This document shows, in pieces, positions 18,778 to 27,862 of a DNA stretch of 64,000 nucleotides (the first letter of the stretch is position 1; each line of letters begins with the position of its first letter). The stretch is from Halothermothrix orenii H 168 (GTDB lineage: Bacteria; Bacillota; Halanaerobiia; Halanaerobiales; Halothermotrichaceae). A model generated the notes under the pieces. That model worked only from the letters and a program-made list of their open reading frames with translations, made no database searches and was not told the DNA's origin. The DNA is taken from NCBI RefSeq assembly GCF_000020485.1, contig NC_011899.1:962501-1026500 (forward strand), given 5' to 3'. The position numbers and the translations under genes were made by a program.

Positions 18778-19875
18778 GTGGAGGACCAGAAAACCCCGGA
18801 TCTGGTACTGTTTTTTGTTGTGGTTACTTTGCTGGTGATTGGTTTAATTATGATCCTCAGTGCCAGTTCTATAAGGTCTTTAAAACTTTACGGAGACAGC
18901 TATTACCTTTTTAAACATCAGCTTATCTGGGCTATAATCGGAATTATTGCAATGATATTTTTTATGAATGTAGATTATCATATTTACCTGAAGTATGGTA
19001 AACTAATCATTTTAATAACGATTATTGGTCTCTTTCTGGTTCTGATTCCCGGCGTGGGGCGTGTGGCTGGAGGAGCCAGAAGGTGGATAGACCTGGGTCC
19101 GATCGGTATTCAGCCCTCTGAACTGGCTAAATTAGCTATAATAATATATTTTGCCCAGTATGTAACTACAAAACCGGATAGGATTTCTTCTTTTAAAAGG
19201 GGGATTGTTCCTCCTCTGATTATACTTGGGCTAGTATTTGGTCTTATTTTAAAAGAACCAGACCTGGGGACGGCAGTTACGGTAGCCGGGATCTTTTTTG
19301 TAATGTTGTTTGCTTCAGGGTCCAGGTTATCCCATCTGTTTTTACTTATAACTGCCAGTATTCCCTTAATTATATTTTTTATCCTGAGTGAAGATTACCG
19401 GAGAAAGAGGCTTTTTGCCTTTTTAGATCCCTGGGCTGATCCCCTTGATACCGGGTATCACATAATCCAATCTTTACTTGCTCTTGGTTCCGGTGGGATT
19501 TTTGGAATTGGTTTAGGTAAAAGCAGACAGAAATTTTTGTATTTACCGGAACCGGGTACAGATTTTATATTTGCTGTACTCGGTGAGGAAATGGGATTAA
19601 TTGGAACCATGCTTGTCCTTTTCCTGTTTTTTATGTTTGCCTGGCGGGGTTTGAAGATAGCCCTTTCTGCTCCTGATACTTTTGGGACAATGATGGCAGT
19701 AGGACTTACTTTTATGGTAATAATACAGGCCTTTATTAATATTGGTGTCGTAACGGCTTCAATGCCGGTTACAGGAATTACCCTGCCCTTTATCAGTTAT
19801 GGAGGCACATCTCTGGTGATTATGTTATCAGGGGTTGGAATTTTATTAAACATATCCCGTCATATTCTTGAATGA
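18778..19875 (+). CDS. ftsW: SEDS-family peptidoglycan glycosyltransferase FtsW
   Basis: 365 residues, about ten membrane helices. It polymerises lipid II in the divisome together with the class B penicillin-binding protein encoded upstream. Family motifs: GARRWIDLGPIGIQPSELAK, LKEPDLGTAVT and the C-terminal PVTGITLPFISYGGTS. GTG 18778 follows the murD stop by 2 bp. Its stop overlaps the upstream ATG of the murG frame. Confidence 0.96.
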   Translation: MEDQKTPDLVLFFVVVTLLVIGLIMILSASSIRSLKLYGDSYYLFKHQLIWAIIGIIAMIFFMNVDYHIYLKYGKLIILITIIGLFLVLIPGVGRVAGGARRWIDLGPIGIQPSELAKLAIIIYFAQYVTTKPDRISSFKRGIVPPLIILGLVFGLILKEPDLGTAVTVAGIFFVMLFASGSRLSHLFLLITASIPLIIFFILSEDYRRKRLFAFLDPWADPLDTGYHIIQSLLALGSGGIFGIGLGKSRQKFLYLPEPGTDFIFAVLGEEMGLIGTMLVLFLFFMFAWRGLKIALSAPDTFGTMMAVGLTFMVIIQAFINIGVVTASMPVTGITLPFISYGGTSLVIMLSGVGILLNISRHILE

Positions 19876-19886
19876 GGTGGAAGAAA

Positions 19887-21002
19887 GTGAAATTAGTATT
19901 TACTGGAGGGGGGACAGGGGGACATATCTATCCAGCCCTGGCCCTTGCAGAATCGTTTCGCAAAAAAGGAGATGAAATTCTTTACATTGGTTCTAATGAT
20001 GGCCTCGAAAGGAGAATAGTACCAGAAGAGGGTTTTGATTTTCAAGGTATTGAGGTAGCTCCTTTTCCCAGGAATCTCTCTGTTCATCTCTTTTCTTCTT
20101 TGTTAAAAACAGGAAGGGGTTTTATTCAGGCCAGAAAATTATTGAGAAAATTTAAGCCAGATGTTGTAATCGGTACAGGAGGTTTTGTGTCCGGACCTGT
20201 AGTACTGGCTGCTGCTTTACAAAAGATCCCAACAGTAATTCACGAACAGAATGCCTATCCAGGACTGGCAAATAGATTACTGGCTCCATTTGTTACCCGG
20301 ATTGCTTTAAATTTCAAAGAGGCGGACAGGCATTTTAAGGAAAAAGCAAGGGAAAAAATAGAGATAACCGGAAATCCTATCAGGGAAAGAATATTAACAA
20401 CTTCCAGGGAGGAAGGACTATTAAATCTGGGTCTTAGAAAAGGCAAAAAAAATATACTTGTTTTTGGGGGAAGTCAGGGAGCTAAAAATATTAATGAGGC
20501 AATGATTGCTTGTTATAGATACTTTAAAAATAATTCTAAACTACAGATTATTCATTTGACAGGGATGAGAAATTATCAAGAGGTTCTACAGGATTTAAAG
20601 GAAAAGGGATTAGATCCCTCTAAATATACACAATATAAAATAATGCCTTATTTAGATAATATGGAATGGGCTTATGCCGTGGCTGACCTGGTTATTTACA
20701 GGGCCGGGGCTACTGGTCTGGCTGAGATAACAGCAAAAGGTATCCCTGCAATTTTGATCCCCTACCCTTATGCAACCGGGAATCATCAAGAACATAATGC
20801 CCGTAGCCTTGAAAAAGCGGGGGCGGCAATAGTTATTAAAGATAGCGAATTAAAGGGTCATAAGTTAGTGAAACTAATAGAAGAATTAATTAATGACGGA
20901 AAACGTTTAAAGAAAATGGCTCAATCCAGTAAAAGGATGGGTAAACCCTGGGCCCGCAATACTTTAATAAATTTAATTGAAGATACTGCAAAGGGTAGTT
21001 GA
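19887..21002 (+). CDS. murG: UDP-GlcNAc--lipid I transferase MurG
   Basis: 371 residues from GTG 19887, after the site GAGGTGG. Starting at ATG 19872 would add five residues ahead of the conserved start KLVFTGGGTGGHIYPAL. GT28 glycosyltransferase converting lipid I to lipid II. GTGGFVSGPV, HEQNAYPGLANR, FGGSQGAKNIN and the acceptor-domain motif RAGATGLAEITAKGIPAILIPYP are present. Peripheral on the inner membrane face. Confidence 0.96.
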   Translation: MKLVFTGGGTGGHIYPALALAESFRKKGDEILYIGSNDGLERRIVPEEGFDFQGIEVAPFPRNLSVHLFSSLLKTGRGFIQARKLLRKFKPDVVIGTGGFVSGPVVLAAALQKIPTVIHEQNAYPGLANRLLAPFVTRIALNFKEADRHFKEKAREKIEITGNPIRERILTTSREEGLLNLGLRKGKKNILVFGGSQGAKNINEAMIACYRYFKNNSKLQIIHLTGMRNYQEVLQDLKEKGLDPSKYTQYKIMPYLDNMEWAYAVADLVIYRAGATGLAEITAKGIPAILIPYPYATGNHQEHNARSLEKAGAAIVIKDSELKGHKLVKLIEELINDGKRLKKMAQSSKRMGKPWARNTLINLIEDTAKGS

Positions 21003-21070
21003 AACAGGGGTACATTATAGAGTTAAAAAATGCATATACTGAGATGTGATAGATAAAAGGGGGGAGTATT

Positions 21071-22450
21071 TTGGCCTCAAAAAAACATGTTCATCTGATT
21101 GGTATTGGTGGTATTTCAATGAGTGGAATTGCCCAGATGTTATTAAAAAGAGGCTATAAGGTTAGTGGATCTGATTTAAAGGATTCACCTTTACTCGATA
21201 GATTACGACGGTCAGGAGCCAATGTTTATATTGGTCATTCCCCTGAAAATATAAAAGGGGCCGATATGATAGTAATTTCAACAGCAATTCCTGAGGATAA
21301 TAGTGAACTTCAGGCTGCCAGAAAAGCAGGACTACCTGTTTACGGTAGGGCACAGATGATTGCAAAACTTATGGAAGACAAGAAAACAATAGCTATTTCA
21401 GGTACCCATGGAAAAACCACTACTACATCAATGGTAGCTACTATTTTAAAAGAAAACAAAATGGATCCTACAGTTATGGTTGGTGGTGTTTTGAATAACA
21501 TTGGTGGTAATGTTTATCTGGGGAAAGGTGAATATTTTGTTACAGAAGCTGATGAGAGTGATGGTTCATTGCTGTATTTTGATCCTAGCGGGGTTGTAGT
21601 TACTAATATAGAATTTGACCATCATGATTACTATGATAGCAAAGAAAAGCTCTTAAATACATTTAAAGAATTTGTCAATAAAATTCCTAAAGATGGTAAG
21701 GCAATTGTTTATGCTGAAGATGATAACATAAGAAAAATATTAGACAATGAGGACCGCAGGGTTTTAACTTACGGAATTAATGCTGGAAAGCTAAAGGCCA
21801 TAAACATAAATACCCTCCCCTTTGGAAGCTATTATAACCTGGTATATGGGGAGCGAGTCCTGGGAGAAATCAGGTTACAGGTTCCTGGAGTTCACAATGT
21901 ATTAAATTCCCTGGCTGCAGTGGCAGTGGGAATGTATGTTGGCCTTAGTTTTACCGATATTCAGGAGTCACTGGGCAAATTCTATGGTGTTCACCGGCGT
22001 TTTGAGAAAAAGGGGTTAATTGATAGTATCCTTATTATTGATGATTATGCTCACCATCCTACTGAAATAAAAGCTACCTTAAAAGCTGCCAGGAATACAG
22101 GTTATGAAAGAATAATTGCTATTTTCCAACCACATCGGTATTCCCGTACCAGGCACTTTATGGAGGAGTTTGCTAAATGTTTCGACGATGTAGACCATCT
22201 TATAGTAACAGATATTTATAGTGCCAGTGAAAAACCGATACCGGGAGTTACTGCTGAAAAGCTGGCCTTGAAGATTGATAATTGTAACGGTCCTGATGTG
22301 GATTATATTCCTGAACTTGAAGAGGTCGTAGACTATGTTGAAAAAATAATTAAACCCCGGGACCTGGTTATTACAATTGGAGCAGGGAATGTTTACAAAG
22401 TTGGAGACCGACTTGTCAATAGATTAAGGGAAAAGCGGGAGATGGCATAA
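21071..22450 (+). CDS. murC: UDP-N-acetylmuramate--L-alanine ligase MurC
   Basis: 459 residues from TTG 21071, which follows GGGGGGAG. First Mur ligase, adding L-alanine to UDP-MurNAc. GIGGISMSGIAQMLL, the ATP loop AISGTHGKTTTTSM, EADESDGS, and the motif HHPTEIKATL with FQPHRYSRT are clear. In many Firmicutes murB lies beside murC and ftsQ; it is absent from this cluster. Confidence 0.96.
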   Translation: MASKKHVHLIGIGGISMSGIAQMLLKRGYKVSGSDLKDSPLLDRLRRSGANVYIGHSPENIKGADMIVISTAIPEDNSELQAARKAGLPVYGRAQMIAKLMEDKKTIAISGTHGKTTTTSMVATILKENKMDPTVMVGGVLNNIGGNVYLGKGEYFVTEADESDGSLLYFDPSGVVVTNIEFDHHDYYDSKEKLLNTFKEFVNKIPKDGKAIVYAEDDNIRKILDNEDRRVLTYGINAGKLKAININTLPFGSYYNLVYGERVLGEIRLQVPGVHNVLNSLAAVAVGMYVGLSFTDIQESLGKFYGVHRRFEKKGLIDSILIIDDYAHHPTEIKATLKAARNTGYERIIAIFQPHRYSRTRHFMEEFAKCFDDVDHLIVTDIYSASEKPIPGVTAEKLALKIDNCNGPDVDYIPELEEVVDYVEKIIKPRDLVITIGAGNVYKVGDRLVNRLREKREMA

Positions 22451-22460
22451 ACCAGGGGGA

Positions 22461-23177
22461 GTGGCCAAGGTGACAAAGCCGCAAAACTACTATATTTATA
22501 TACTTGTTTTGATAAGTGTAATAGCTCTGGTTTCATTTTTATCATCCCCTTATTTTAAAATACATTCAATAAAGATAAATTCTTTAAGTGTATTGAGTGA
22601 GACTGAAGTGAGAAAATCTATAGAACAATACAGGGGTGTTAATATCTGGTTAGTGGATACCCATGAAGTTAGAGAACGGTTGCTGGTGGACCGTTATATA
22701 AAAAATGCTATTGTGAGAAAAGAACTTCCTGATACCCTGAATATAAATATACAAGAACATATACCCCTGGCCAGGATAAATATTAATGGTAAGTACTTTA
22801 CTTTTACTTCTAGAGGTTATATCCTGGAGAAGGGGTCTTTAAACGCCAGATTAGATGTGCCTGAAATAAAAGGAATGAAGTTTAACTATACAGATGACAG
22901 GGTGTTATTTGGTCCATCTTTAGAAAAGATTGTACAGGCCCTTGAAGAAATAGATATTGATACCAGAGCCCGGATAAGGCTAATTAATAAAAGTCAGGAT
23001 AGATTAATTGCTTATATTGGTCATAATTACAGGGTTTATCTGGGTTCAAGTGATAAGGTCATATATAAATTGAAAATTCTGGAGTCAATTCTTTATAAAA
23101 TAGATGAGGAAAACCTCAAGGTTGATTACATAGATTTGAGCATAGTCCGGAAACCGGTAATCAGGCTCAAAAAATGA
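22461..23177 (+). CDS. ftsQ: cell division protein FtsQ/DivIB
   Basis: 238 residues. A short cytoplasmic end, one membrane helix (about 10-30), a POTRA domain (about 35-105, FKIHSIKINSLSVLSETEVRKS) and a beta domain. It scaffolds FtsL and DivIC at the septum. GTG 22461 is 10 bp after murC, with accaggggg as ribosome site. Sequence conservation is modest; position between murC and ftsA and the architecture support the call. Confidence 0.9.
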   Translation: MAKVTKPQNYYIYILVLISVIALVSFLSSPYFKIHSIKINSLSVLSETEVRKSIEQYRGVNIWLVDTHEVRERLLVDRYIKNAIVRKELPDTLNINIQEHIPLARININGKYFTFTSRGYILEKGSLNARLDVPEIKGMKFNYTDDRVLFGPSLEKIVQALEEIDIDTRARIRLINKSQDRLIAYIGHNYRVYLGSSDKVIYKLKILESILYKIDEENLKVDYIDLSIVRKPVIRLKK

Positions 23178-23265
23178 AGTAAAAAATTTTTATAAAAAAA
23201 GGAATATGACCCTGGCATGTTGAATTAGTTTTTTAGAGTTTAGCCGGGAGAGGAGGTATAAATTT

Positions 23266-24531
23266 GTGGGTATTCGTAGAATTATTACCGGACTAGATAT
23301 AGGGACAACAAAGATTTGTGCTATGATAGCAGAAGTTAATTCTGAAGATAAACTGGATATCATTGGTATTGGCCTCTCCCCTTCCCATGGTTTAAGGAAA
23401 GGTATTGTGGTTGATATAGATAAAACCAGTAATGCCATTAAACAGGCCGTAGAGAAAGCAGAAAGAATGGCCGGGCGGCAGATAGATTCAGCTTTTGTCG
23501 GAATCGCCGGTTCCCACATATCTTCTCTCAATAGTCATGGGGTTGTAGCTGTTAGTGGAGAAGAAAAGGAGATAAAACCCAGTGATATCCAGCGGGTTAT
23601 GGAAGCTGCCAAGATAATTCCCCTTTCTGCCGAGGAAGAAATTATTCATGTCCTGGCCCGGGAATTTATAGTTGATGGCTGTCCTGGAATAAAGGATCCT
23701 CTGGGTATGTCAGGGGTCAGGCTAGAAGTGGAAACCCATATCGTTACCGGTTCTACAACTTCGATACAGAATCTGGTAAAAAGTGTACTCAGGGCAGGAC
23801 TGGATGTTGATGATATTGTTCTGGAACCCCTTGCTTCCAGTGAATCGGTTTTAACCGAGGATGAGAAGGAATTAGGGGTAGCCCTGGTAGATGTGGGTGG
23901 TGGAACTACTGATCTTATTGTTTTTCAGGAGGGTAGTATTACATACACCTCTGTTTTACCAGTTGGGGGAAATCATGTTAGTAATGACATAGCTGTTGGA
24001 TTAAGAACCCCGATAGCTGAAGCAGAGAAGATTAAAATAATGGCAGGTTCGGCAACTACAAAAAATATAGGAGATGATGAATATATAGAAGTGGTTTCCG
24101 CCAGTCGGAAAAAAAAGAATAAAATTCCGCGAAAGGCTCTGTGTGAAGTCATAGAACCCCGGATGCAGGAAATTTTCAATCTGGTAAAAAGGGAGCTGGA
24201 TGAAGTTGGCCCCCGGGATTTAACACCGGCCGGTGTTGTTTTGACCGGTGGTGCTTCCCTGCTTGAGGGAGCAGAAGAGCTGGCTTCTGAGGTTATCGGC
24301 CTGCCGGTTAGACTTGGGGAACCTGATTATGTAAATGGGTTAACCGATGTAATCGATAATCCGGTATATGTGAAAAAAGGCAAACAGGTTCCTAAAGCAA
24401 TATTCTCAACAGCGGTTGGATTGGTAGAGTATGGATTAAAATATGACCAGCCATCCCGTGATAATAATCGTGGCGAAATAGTTAGTGATTTTTTCGGAAA
24501 ACTTAAAAACTGGTTTAATGATTTTTTCTAG
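23266..24531 (+). CDS. ftsA: cell division protein FtsA
   Basis: 421 residues. Actin-fold ATPase that tethers FtsZ to the membrane. GLDIGTTKICAMIAE (phosphate 1), the SHS2/1C domain, VDVGGGTTDLIVF (phosphate 2), GVVLTGGASLLEGA (adenosine motif) and a C-terminal amphipathic tail (FFGKLKNWFNDFF) for membrane binding are present. GTG 23266 follows AGGAGGT. ftsZ begins 18 bp after it. Confidence 0.96.
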   Translation: MGIRRIITGLDIGTTKICAMIAEVNSEDKLDIIGIGLSPSHGLRKGIVVDIDKTSNAIKQAVEKAERMAGRQIDSAFVGIAGSHISSLNSHGVVAVSGEEKEIKPSDIQRVMEAAKIIPLSAEEEIIHVLAREFIVDGCPGIKDPLGMSGVRLEVETHIVTGSTTSIQNLVKSVLRAGLDVDDIVLEPLASSESVLTEDEKELGVALVDVGGGTTDLIVFQEGSITYTSVLPVGGNHVSNDIAVGLRTPIAEAEKIKIMAGSATTKNIGDDEYIEVVSASRKKKNKIPRKALCEVIEPRMQEIFNLVKRELDEVGPRDLTPAGVVLTGGASLLEGAEELASEVIGLPVRLGEPDYVNGLTDVIDNPVYVKKGKQVPKAIFSTAVGLVEYGLKYDQPSRDNNRGEIVSDFFGKLKNWFNDFF

Positions 24532-24549
24532 GAAAGGAGGTACTACCCG

Positions 24550-25614
24550 GTGTTTGATATCGGAACAGAAATAGAGCAATTTGCCAATATAAAGGTTGTT
24601 GGTGTCGGTGGGGGTGGCAATAATGCAGTAAATCGGATGATTGAAGAAGGACTCGATGGTGTTGAATTTATTGCCATTAATACCGATGCCCAGGCTTTAC
24701 TGTCATCTAATGCTGGTATGACTATTAGAATTGGTGAAAAGATTACCAGGGGGTTAGGGGCAGGTGCTGACCCTACAATCGGGAAGGAGGCTGCTGAAGA
24801 AAGCCGGGAAGAGATCGCACAGGTGTTAGAAGGTGCTGATATGGTTTTTATTACTGCTGGAATGGGAGGTGGCACTGGAACAGGAGCAGCTCCGGTTGTG
24901 GCCGAAATAGCCAAAAATCTGGGTGCCCTGACTGTAGGGGTAGTTACCAAGCCTTTTACTGTTGAAGGCAGAAAAAGGATGGAAAAGGCTGAAAAAGGGA
25001 TAGAAGAACTCAAGACTAAAGTAGATACCCTGATTATTATTCCCAATGACCGTCTCCTGGAAGTTGCTGAAAGGCAGACAAGTTTAATGGAGGCCTTCAA
25101 AATTGCTGATGATGTTCTGCGACAGGGCGTCCAGGGTATTTCGGATTTGATTACTATTACCGGAATAATTAATCTTGATTTTGCTGATGTCAAGACTATT
25201 ATGACTGATGCCGGTTCAGCCCTGATGGGGATTGGCCATGCTAAAGGAGAAGATAGGGCTACAGAAGCAGCCAAACTTGCGATAGCTTCACCCCTGCTGG
25301 AAGCCTCAATAGATGGGGCCAAAGGTGTTTTATTAAATATTACAGGTGGCACGGATCTTGGTATTCATGAGGCCAATGAAGCTGCCCGGGTTATTCAGGA
25401 AGTAGCTGACCCAGATGCCAATATTATTTTAGGGGCTGTTATCGATGAAAGCCTGGAAGATGAAGTGAAAGTAACGGTTATAGCAACCGGCTTTGATTCA
25501 CAGGAAAATAAAGAAGAAAACCATATTGAAGACTTCAAACCAGATTTTAATACAGAGAATTTTACTGGTGATGATCTGGATATTCCTGCTTTTCTTCGCC
25601 GCCAGAAGGGTTAA
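24550..25614 (+). CDS. ftsZ: cell division protein FtsZ
   Basis: 354 residues. Tubulin-like GTPase forming the Z-ring. The signature [17 protein letters not shown] (about residues 105-120), the N-terminal [13 protein letters not shown], the T7-loop [11 protein letters not shown], and the C-terminal peptide [12 protein letters not shown], which binds FtsA and SepF (both encoded in this window), are present. GTG 24550 follows aaaggagg. A strong terminator closes the dcw cluster at 25693-25724. Confidence 0.98.
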   Translation: MFDIGTEIEQFANIKVVGVGGGGNNAVNRMIEEGLDGVEFIAINTDAQALLSSNAGMTIRIGEKITRGLGAGADPTIGKEAAEESREEIAQVLEGADMVFITAGMGGGTGTGAAPVVAEIAKNLGALTVGVVTKPFTVEGRKRMEKAEKGIEELKTKVDTLIIIPNDRLLEVAERQTSLMEAFKIADDVLRQGVQGISDLITITGIINLDFADVKTIMTDAGSALMGIGHAKGEDRATEAAKLAIASPLLEASIDGAKGVLLNITGGTDLGIHEANEAARVIQEVADPDANIILGAVIDESLEDEVKVTVIATGFDSQENKEENHIEDFKPDFNTENFTGDDLDIPAFLRRQKG

Positions 25615-25692
25615 TATCATATAATTTGTCTTCCGAATTATTAAAGTTATTTTGTTATATTAATTTTACGCTTAGTGAAAATGAACAGTTAT

Positions 25693-25724
25693 ACTCGATG
25701 CCATATCAGGCGTCGAGTTTTTTG
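25693..25724 (+). terminator. terminator after ftsZ
   Basis: ACTCGATGCC (25693-25702) and GGCGTCGAGT (25709-25718) form a 10-bp stem with one G-U pair, followed by a T-run. It separates the dcw operon from spoIIGA-sigE. Confidence 0.9.
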
Positions 25725-25737
25725 GTTTTTAGTGTAT

Positions 25738-25772
25738 TTGACAAAAACCCTGAAAAAAAGCAGTAATATCAT
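25738..25772 (+). promoter_or_regulatory. probable spoIIGA-sigE promoter with long spacer
   Basis: A perfect TTGACA (25738-25743) lacks a -10 at the usual 17 bp. AT-rich candidates lie at 20 bp (TAATAT, 25764-25769) and 23 bp (TATCAT, 25767-25772). The Bacillus spoIIG promoter has an over-long spacer of about 22 bp and needs Spo0A-P. A clear 0A box (TGTCGAA) was not found; CGTCGAG in the terminator arm matches only 5 of 7. Confidence 0.4.
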
Positions 25773-25823
25773 CAAATCTTGCTGCATAAAAATTTTATAG
25801 GGTGATTTTTTACGGAGGATAAT

Positions 25824-26720
25824 ATGGTTATCTATGCTGATATTACCTTTATTAATAATTTTTTAATGACATTGGCCATAATCTGGGCGGTTGGCCATAT
25901 CCTGGAATACAAGACATCCTGGATTAGATTATTATTAGCAGCCTTAATAGGTACAATTTACTTATTTGTGATTATTATTATTAAGATATATCAACTTTCA
26001 TTATTTATAAATATAGCCATACATATATTATTAAATATTTTAATAGCCATTGCCATGGTCAGGGTGGCTTTTGGTAGAATTTCAAAAAAACATCTCTGGA
26101 AAGGAGTTGGTTACCTTTATCTTGTTAGTTTTATAACTATAGGTACTACCATATCTATCTTTTATATGTATGGTGGTGCTCCTATCCAAAGCAGTGGTTT
26201 TGTATTAAGAGTGGTAGGATTGCTAATACTTGTTGTTATCGCCAGGTATGGATGGAAGTTTGTGCAGAGTTATGTAACCCCGGATAACTTTTTTGTTCCT
26301 GTAACTATAGTTACCGGTGACCACAGGATAAGGCTAAAGGGACTGGTTGATACAGGAAATAAATTAAAGGACCCTCTGACCGGTGTACCTGTTGTTATTG
26401 TATATATAAAAGATATTATAGAGTTGTTTCCCGATAAAATAAAAAATAAAATAAATTCCAGGAATTATGATATATATAAGATTATATCAATTTTTAATGA
26501 TGATGGCTGGGGGAACAGGGTCAGGGTTTTACCCTTTTCTGATCTCGGACAAGAGCATGGTATTCTCCTGGGGTTTCGTCCTGATACTATCATAATTGAA
26601 TATAAAGATAATTATATAAAGACCAGGAAGGTTATAATTGGTTTATCCGGACATAAACTTGATGATGAGGATAGTTATCAGGTTTTACTTCATCCTCAAC
26701 TTATAAGACTCCCGGTGTAA
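25824..26720 (+). CDS. spoIIGA: sporulation sigma-E factor processing peptidase SpoIIGA
   Basis: 298 residues. Aspartic protease in the mother-cell side of the septal membrane that removes the pro-sequence of sigma-E. About five N-terminal membrane segments (residues 5-150) precede a cytoplasmic protease domain with the catalytic motif GLVDTGNKLKDP (about residue 175). ATG 25824 follows cggagga. It lies directly upstream of its substrate gene sigE, as in other spore formers; it is activated by SpoIIR, encoded 3 kb downstream. Confidence 0.95.
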   Translation: MVIYADITFINNFLMTLAIIWAVGHILEYKTSWIRLLLAALIGTIYLFVIIIIKIYQLSLFINIAIHILLNILIAIAMVRVAFGRISKKHLWKGVGYLYLVSFITIGTTISIFYMYGGAPIQSSGFVLRVVGLLILVVIARYGWKFVQSYVTPDNFFVPVTIVTGDHRIRLKGLVDTGNKLKDPLTGVPVVIVYIKDIIELFPDKIKNKINSRNYDIYKIISIFNDDGWGNRVRVLPFSDLGQEHGILLGFRPDTIIIEYKDNYIKTRKVIIGLSGHKLDDEDSYQVLLHPQLIRLPV

Positions 26721-26735
26721 GGAGGTATTAAGATT

Positions 26736-27473
26736 ATGATTAAAAGGTTTTATTTCCTGTTAAAGTTTAAAATACAAATATTATGGATTAAGTCCCTTCA
26801 GAAATTGGGATTATATAAGTCTCCGGTTTATTACCTGGGTAGTAGTGAAACCCTGCCACCTCCATTGGAGGAAGATGAGGAAGATTACCTTTTGAAAAGG
26901 TTGAGTGAGGGGGATAATAGTGTCCGGCAGTTGCTGATAAAACACAACCTTAGACTGGTTGTTTATATTGCCAGGAAATTTAGTAATACCGGTATTGATA
27001 TTGAGGACCTGGTTTCAATAGGAACTATTGGCTTGATCAAAGCGGTTAAGACCTTTGATGTTAACAAAAATATTAAACTGGCTACCTACGCTTCCCGGTG
27101 TATTGAGAATGAAATACTTATGTATTTGAGGAAAAATAGCCGTAAGAAGGCAGAAATTTCGTTCGATGACCCCCTGAATATTGACTGGGATGGTAATGAA
27201 TTAAAACTGTCAGATGTTATGGGGACTGAAGGTGATATAATTTACAGGAATATAGAATCAGAAATTGACTGGGAACTATTGAAAGATGCCATGAAAACAT
27301 TAAGTGATAGGGAGAAAAAAATCCTTATATTGAGATTTGGACTTTTAAATTCAGGAGAAACAAAGACCCAGAAGGATGTAGCTGATTTACTGGGAATATC
27401 CCAGTCATATATATCCAGGCTTGAAAAAAGAATTATAAGAAAATTAAAGAGAGAAGTGGCCAGGATGTGTTAG
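26736..27473 (+). CDS. sigE: RNA polymerase sporulation sigma factor sigma-E
   Basis: 245 residues. Early mother-cell sigma factor made as an inactive precursor: the first about 30 residues, hydrophobic and basic, form the pro-sequence, followed by [13 protein letters not shown] at the processing region. Region 2 ([26 protein letters not shown]) and region 4 with a helix-turn-helix ([21 protein letters not shown]) are clear. ATG 26736 follows taaggagg. A strong hairpin ends the unit. Confidence 0.96.
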   Translation: MIKRFYFLLKFKIQILWIKSLQKLGLYKSPVYYLGSSETLPPPLEEDEEDYLLKRLSEGDNSVRQLLIKHNLRLVVYIARKFSNTGIDIEDLVSIGTIGLIKAVKTFDVNKNIKLATYASRCIENEILMYLRKNSRKKAEISFDDPLNIDWDGNELKLSDVMGTEGDIIYRNIESEIDWELLKDAMKTLSDREKKILILRFGLLNSGETKTQKDVADLLGISQSYISRLEKRIIRKLKREVARMC

Positions 27474-27495
27474 TGCTCTTTGTAAAATTAAGTAA

Positions 27496-27534
27496 AAGCC
27501 CAGCCGATAACTAATCGGTTGGGCTTTAATTTTA
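27496..27534. terminator. terminator after sigE, symmetric
   Basis: AAGCCCAGCCGAT (27496-27508) pairs with ATCGGTTGGGCTT (27514-27526), one G-U pair, 5-nt loop, then a T-rich tail. Runs on both sides make it usable from either strand, so it could also end the minus-strand transcript predicted from 27892. Confidence 0.85.
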
Positions 27535-27553
27535 ATTAAATAAGGGACTGGCT

Positions 27554-27582
27554 TTGCTAAATAAGGAAAAATATGGTAAAAT
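27554..27582 (+). promoter_or_regulatory. promoter upstream of the structured small transcript
   Basis: TTGCTA (27554-27559) and TAAAAT (27577-27582) are 17 bp apart. Transcription would start near 27589 and end at the hairpin at 27798-27828, giving an RNA of about 240 nt. Confidence 0.5.
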
Positions 27583-27676
27583 AAAAATAGAGCTACAAAG
27601 AAATTATATATTGATAAATTTAAATTAATTAAGGCCTCCAGTTACCGGTCACGGGCTATGAAAGGAGGTGATGATA

Positions 27677-27766
27677 GTGCGTCTCCTGTTTAATACCTTG
27701 ATCGCACTAACATTTTTTGCCATCACCATCGATATAGCCCTACACATAGATGTATATATTTTCTAA
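27677..27766 (+). CDS. 29-residue hydrophobic peptide, candidate type I toxin
   Basis: GTG 27677 to TAA 27764-27766. The peptide starts MRLLFNTLIALTFFAITI and ends HIDVYIF: one basic residue at the N-terminus, then a single membrane-spanning stretch. The ribosome site GAAAGGAGGTGAT (27660-27672) matches 13 consecutive bases of the complement of the 16S rRNA 3' tail, far stronger than most genes here. Both site and start lie within helices of the surrounding RNA. A membrane peptide with tightly masked translation resembles type I toxins (Fst, TxpA, Ibs and similar in size and character), but no family similarity is recognised. Confidence 0.55.
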   Translation: MRLLFNTLIALTFFAITIDIALHIDVYIF

Positions 27767-27797
27767 CTGACATGAGGACCGGTAATGGAGGCTCTAT

Positions 27798-27828
27798 CCG
27801 GGCAGGGTAAACTGCCCGGTTTTTTTTT
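27798..27828 (+). terminator. terminator of the peptide-encoding RNA
   Basis: CCGGGCAG (27798-27805) pairs perfectly with CTGCCCGG (27812-27819), followed by nine T residues. It is only efficient on the plus strand, since the minus side lacks a T-run. Confidence 0.92.
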
Positions 27829-27862
27829 ATGTTTTTAGTATATAATATGTTAATTATAAAAA

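Larger units (their letters stand above)
27634..27828 (+). ncRNA. structured short RNA with four nested helices, encoding a 29-residue peptide
   Basis: Four helices nest perfectly. P1 pairs 27634-27650 with 27777-27792 (16 bp, one unpaired base). P2 is GGGCTAT 27653-27659 with ATAGCCC 27734-27740. P3 is GGTGATG 27667-27673 with CATCACC 27721-27727. P4 is TAGTGCG 27675-27681 with CGCACTA 27703-27709. P3 hides part of the ribosome site and P4 hides the GTG start of the peptide frame. A terminator closes the transcript. End-to-end pairing plus a sequestered start is the architecture of type I toxin mRNAs. The structure is read from sequence; function is inference. Confidence 0.6.

Noticed and set aside
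24543-25352. Long minus-strand frame (269 codons) opposite ftsZ
   Set aside because: It is the antisense shadow of a highly biased coding sequence, rich in Pro/Ser/Ala, with no ribosome site or family features.
25693-25718. Spo0A box in the ftsZ terminator arm
   Set aside because: CGTCGAG matches TGTCGAA at only 5 of 7 positions, and the sequence is already explained by the terminator stem.
27634-27828. 6S RNA, SRP RNA or a known riboswitch as the identity of the structured RNA
   Set aside because: No SRP GGAAG-loop motif or familiar riboswitch core was recognised. A strong ribosome site with a 29-codon frame is not expected in those RNAs. An Rfam search could overturn this.
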